DNA of 5,309 nucleotides, taken from the NCBI GenBank assembly GCA_024691105.1, contig JAILNY010000033.1, positions 1-5,309 of the forward strand. Direction: 5' to 3'. Shown here one piece after another: positions 4,494 to 5,309 of the stretch. Every line of letters begins with the position of its first letter. Positions within the stretch are counted from its first letter, which is position 1. The DNA is from Treponema sp. Lineage in GTDB: Bacteria; Spirochaetota; Spirochaetia; Treponematales; Treponemataceae. Made by a program: the position numbers and the translations under genes. Below the pieces are notes generated by a model. It saw nothing but the letters and a program-made list of their open reading frames with translations. It was not told the DNA's origin and ran no database searches.

Positions 4494-5309
4494 ATGAACG
4501 AATCAACTTCTTCTGATATCAAAGGCTTTCAGCATGAATACAAAGACCGCCTCTTTAAGGCAATCTTTGGCCGCAACACTCCGCAAAGCAAAAAGTGGCG
4601 TCTTGAATTATACAACGCCTTAAACAACAGCAACTACACAGATCCTGACGCGCTCGAACTTAACACAATCGAAAACGTAATCTATCTTACAATGCGAAAC
4701 GACATCTCATTTTTAGTCGACTCGCAGATGACACTTTATGAACAGCAGTCTACGTACAACCCCAACATGCCGCTTCGTGGACTAATGTATTTCGCGCAGG
4801 CCTATCAGATCTACCTGAGCAAGCTTGGAAAAATCCTTCACCGCACATCAATTGTTAAAATCCCCAATCCGCGCTTTGTCGTTTTTTACAACGGTTCTCG
4901 CGAAGTTCCTGATAAAGTTGAACTTAAACTTTCTGATGCCTTTGAAAAGCAGGATACCTCCGGCAATTTTGAATGGACAGCAACAATGATAAACATCAAT
5001 AAAAATCACAATGAATCTCTTCAAAAAAAATGTGAGCCGTTGTATAATTACACAAGTTATGTAGAGCGAATCTCTGCAAACAAAAAACGCGGAATGTCCG
5101 GTAAAGATGCCGTTGACGAAGCAATGAACTGGGCCATCCGCGAAAATTTATTAGACGGCTTTTTTAAGCTCCAGAAAGAGGAGGTCCTTGGCATGAGTTT
5201 AACAGAATACGATGAAGAAGAAGCATTCCGAAACTTTTACGAAGACGGCCGTGAAGCAAAAGCCATCGAAGATGCTGTCATGCTTGTGAATAAATATAAT
5301 GCAGATCCC
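4494..5309 (+). CDS. Rpn-like PD-(D/E)XK nuclease family protein (transposase_31-type), 3'-partial
   Basis: The gene runs off the window after 272 codons without a stop. Its N-terminal half has the layout common to Rpn/PD-(D/E)XK 'nuclease family transposase' proteins: DRLFKAIFG (18-26), WRLELYNALNNSNYTDPDAL (35-54), RNDISFLVD (68-76) and LYEQQSTYNPNMPLRGL (81-97). Asp70 or Asp76 with Glu83-x-Gln85 are the likely metal-binding residues (D...ExQ type). FVVFYNGSREVPDK follows, then a helical C-terminal part with EYDEEEAFRNFYEDGREAKA. Rpn proteins are DNA endonucleases that promote recombination in E. coli; the exact role here is unknown. The start ATG has GAGG (4484-4487) 6 bases upstream. Base composition is visibly richer in G+C than the minus-strand cluster, suggesting a different origin or age. 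Confidence 0.88.
   Translation, partial: MNESTSSDIKGFQHEYKDRLFKAIFGRNTPQSKKWRLELYNALNNSNYTDPDALELNTIENVIYLTMRNDISFLVDSQMTLYEQQSTYNPNMPLRGLMYFAQAYQIYLSKLGKILHRTSIVKIPNPRFVVFYNGSREVPDKVELKLSDAFEKQDTSGNFEWTATMININKNHNESLQKKCEPLYNYTSYVERISANKKRGMSGKDAVDEAMNWAIRENLLDGFFKLQKEEVLGMSLTEYDEEEAFRNFYEDGREAKAIEDAVMLVNKYNADP

Noticed and set aside
1..5309. CRISPR array or tRNA gene
   Set aside because: No regularly spaced direct repeats and no cloverleaf-like segment with a T-loop motif were seen on either strand.

Overview
The window is an AT-rich bacterial accessory region. The gene families present suggest a host-associated or gut spirochaete such as Treponema. The hints are a surface lipoprotein of the SUMF1/FGE fold, an Rpn-type PD-(D/E)XK nuclease with an EQQS motif, an IS110-superfamily element and an Rhs C-terminal tip. 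No rRNA or marker gene is present, so this assignment is an inference from family content.

Layout, left to right. Bases 1-320 hold no convincing gene, but contain a 14-bp perfect inverted repeat, two strong hairpins and one doubtful small ORF. A tightly packed minus-strand cluster follows, running from about 2769 down to 321. In transcription order it contains: (i) the 3' end of an Rhs/YD-repeat protein, with the core-exit signature NNPIKYTDPDGR followed by a C-terminal domain carrying an L,D-transpeptidase-like H-x15-S-x-G-C motif; (ii) a Sec-exported 193-residue protein of unknown family; (iii) a 163-residue protein with a second H...T-x-G-C motif, resembling DUF2778/Tlde1-type L,D-transpeptidase effectors; (iv) a 252-residue SUMF1/FGE-fold lipoprotein. 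The first two junctions are 4-base stop/start overlaps, and the third is a direct TAA-ATG abutment. I read this as an orphan polymorphic-toxin tip cluster: two candidate cell-wall-targeting toxins, each followed by an exported partner that could be its immunity protein.

A complete IS110-superfamily element (about 2766-4271, IS1111-like layout) abuts the Rhs remnant. It has subterminal inverted repeats, a DEDD transposase with a C-terminal serine domain, a plausible promoter, and a roughly 200-nt downstream region that folds into a closed, multi-hairpin RNA ending in a U-run. That last region is a candidate bridge/seek guide RNA. One hairpin strand is complementary to 9 bases across the predicted right terminus.

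To the right of the element the flank is not the missing part of the Rhs gene. After about 220 non-coding bases, a higher-GC plus-strand gene for an Rpn-like nuclease starts at 4494 and runs off the window end. The IS therefore sits at a boundary between two unrelated accessory modules, which suggests rearrangement or an orphan Rhs tip rather than a simple insertion into an intact rhs gene.
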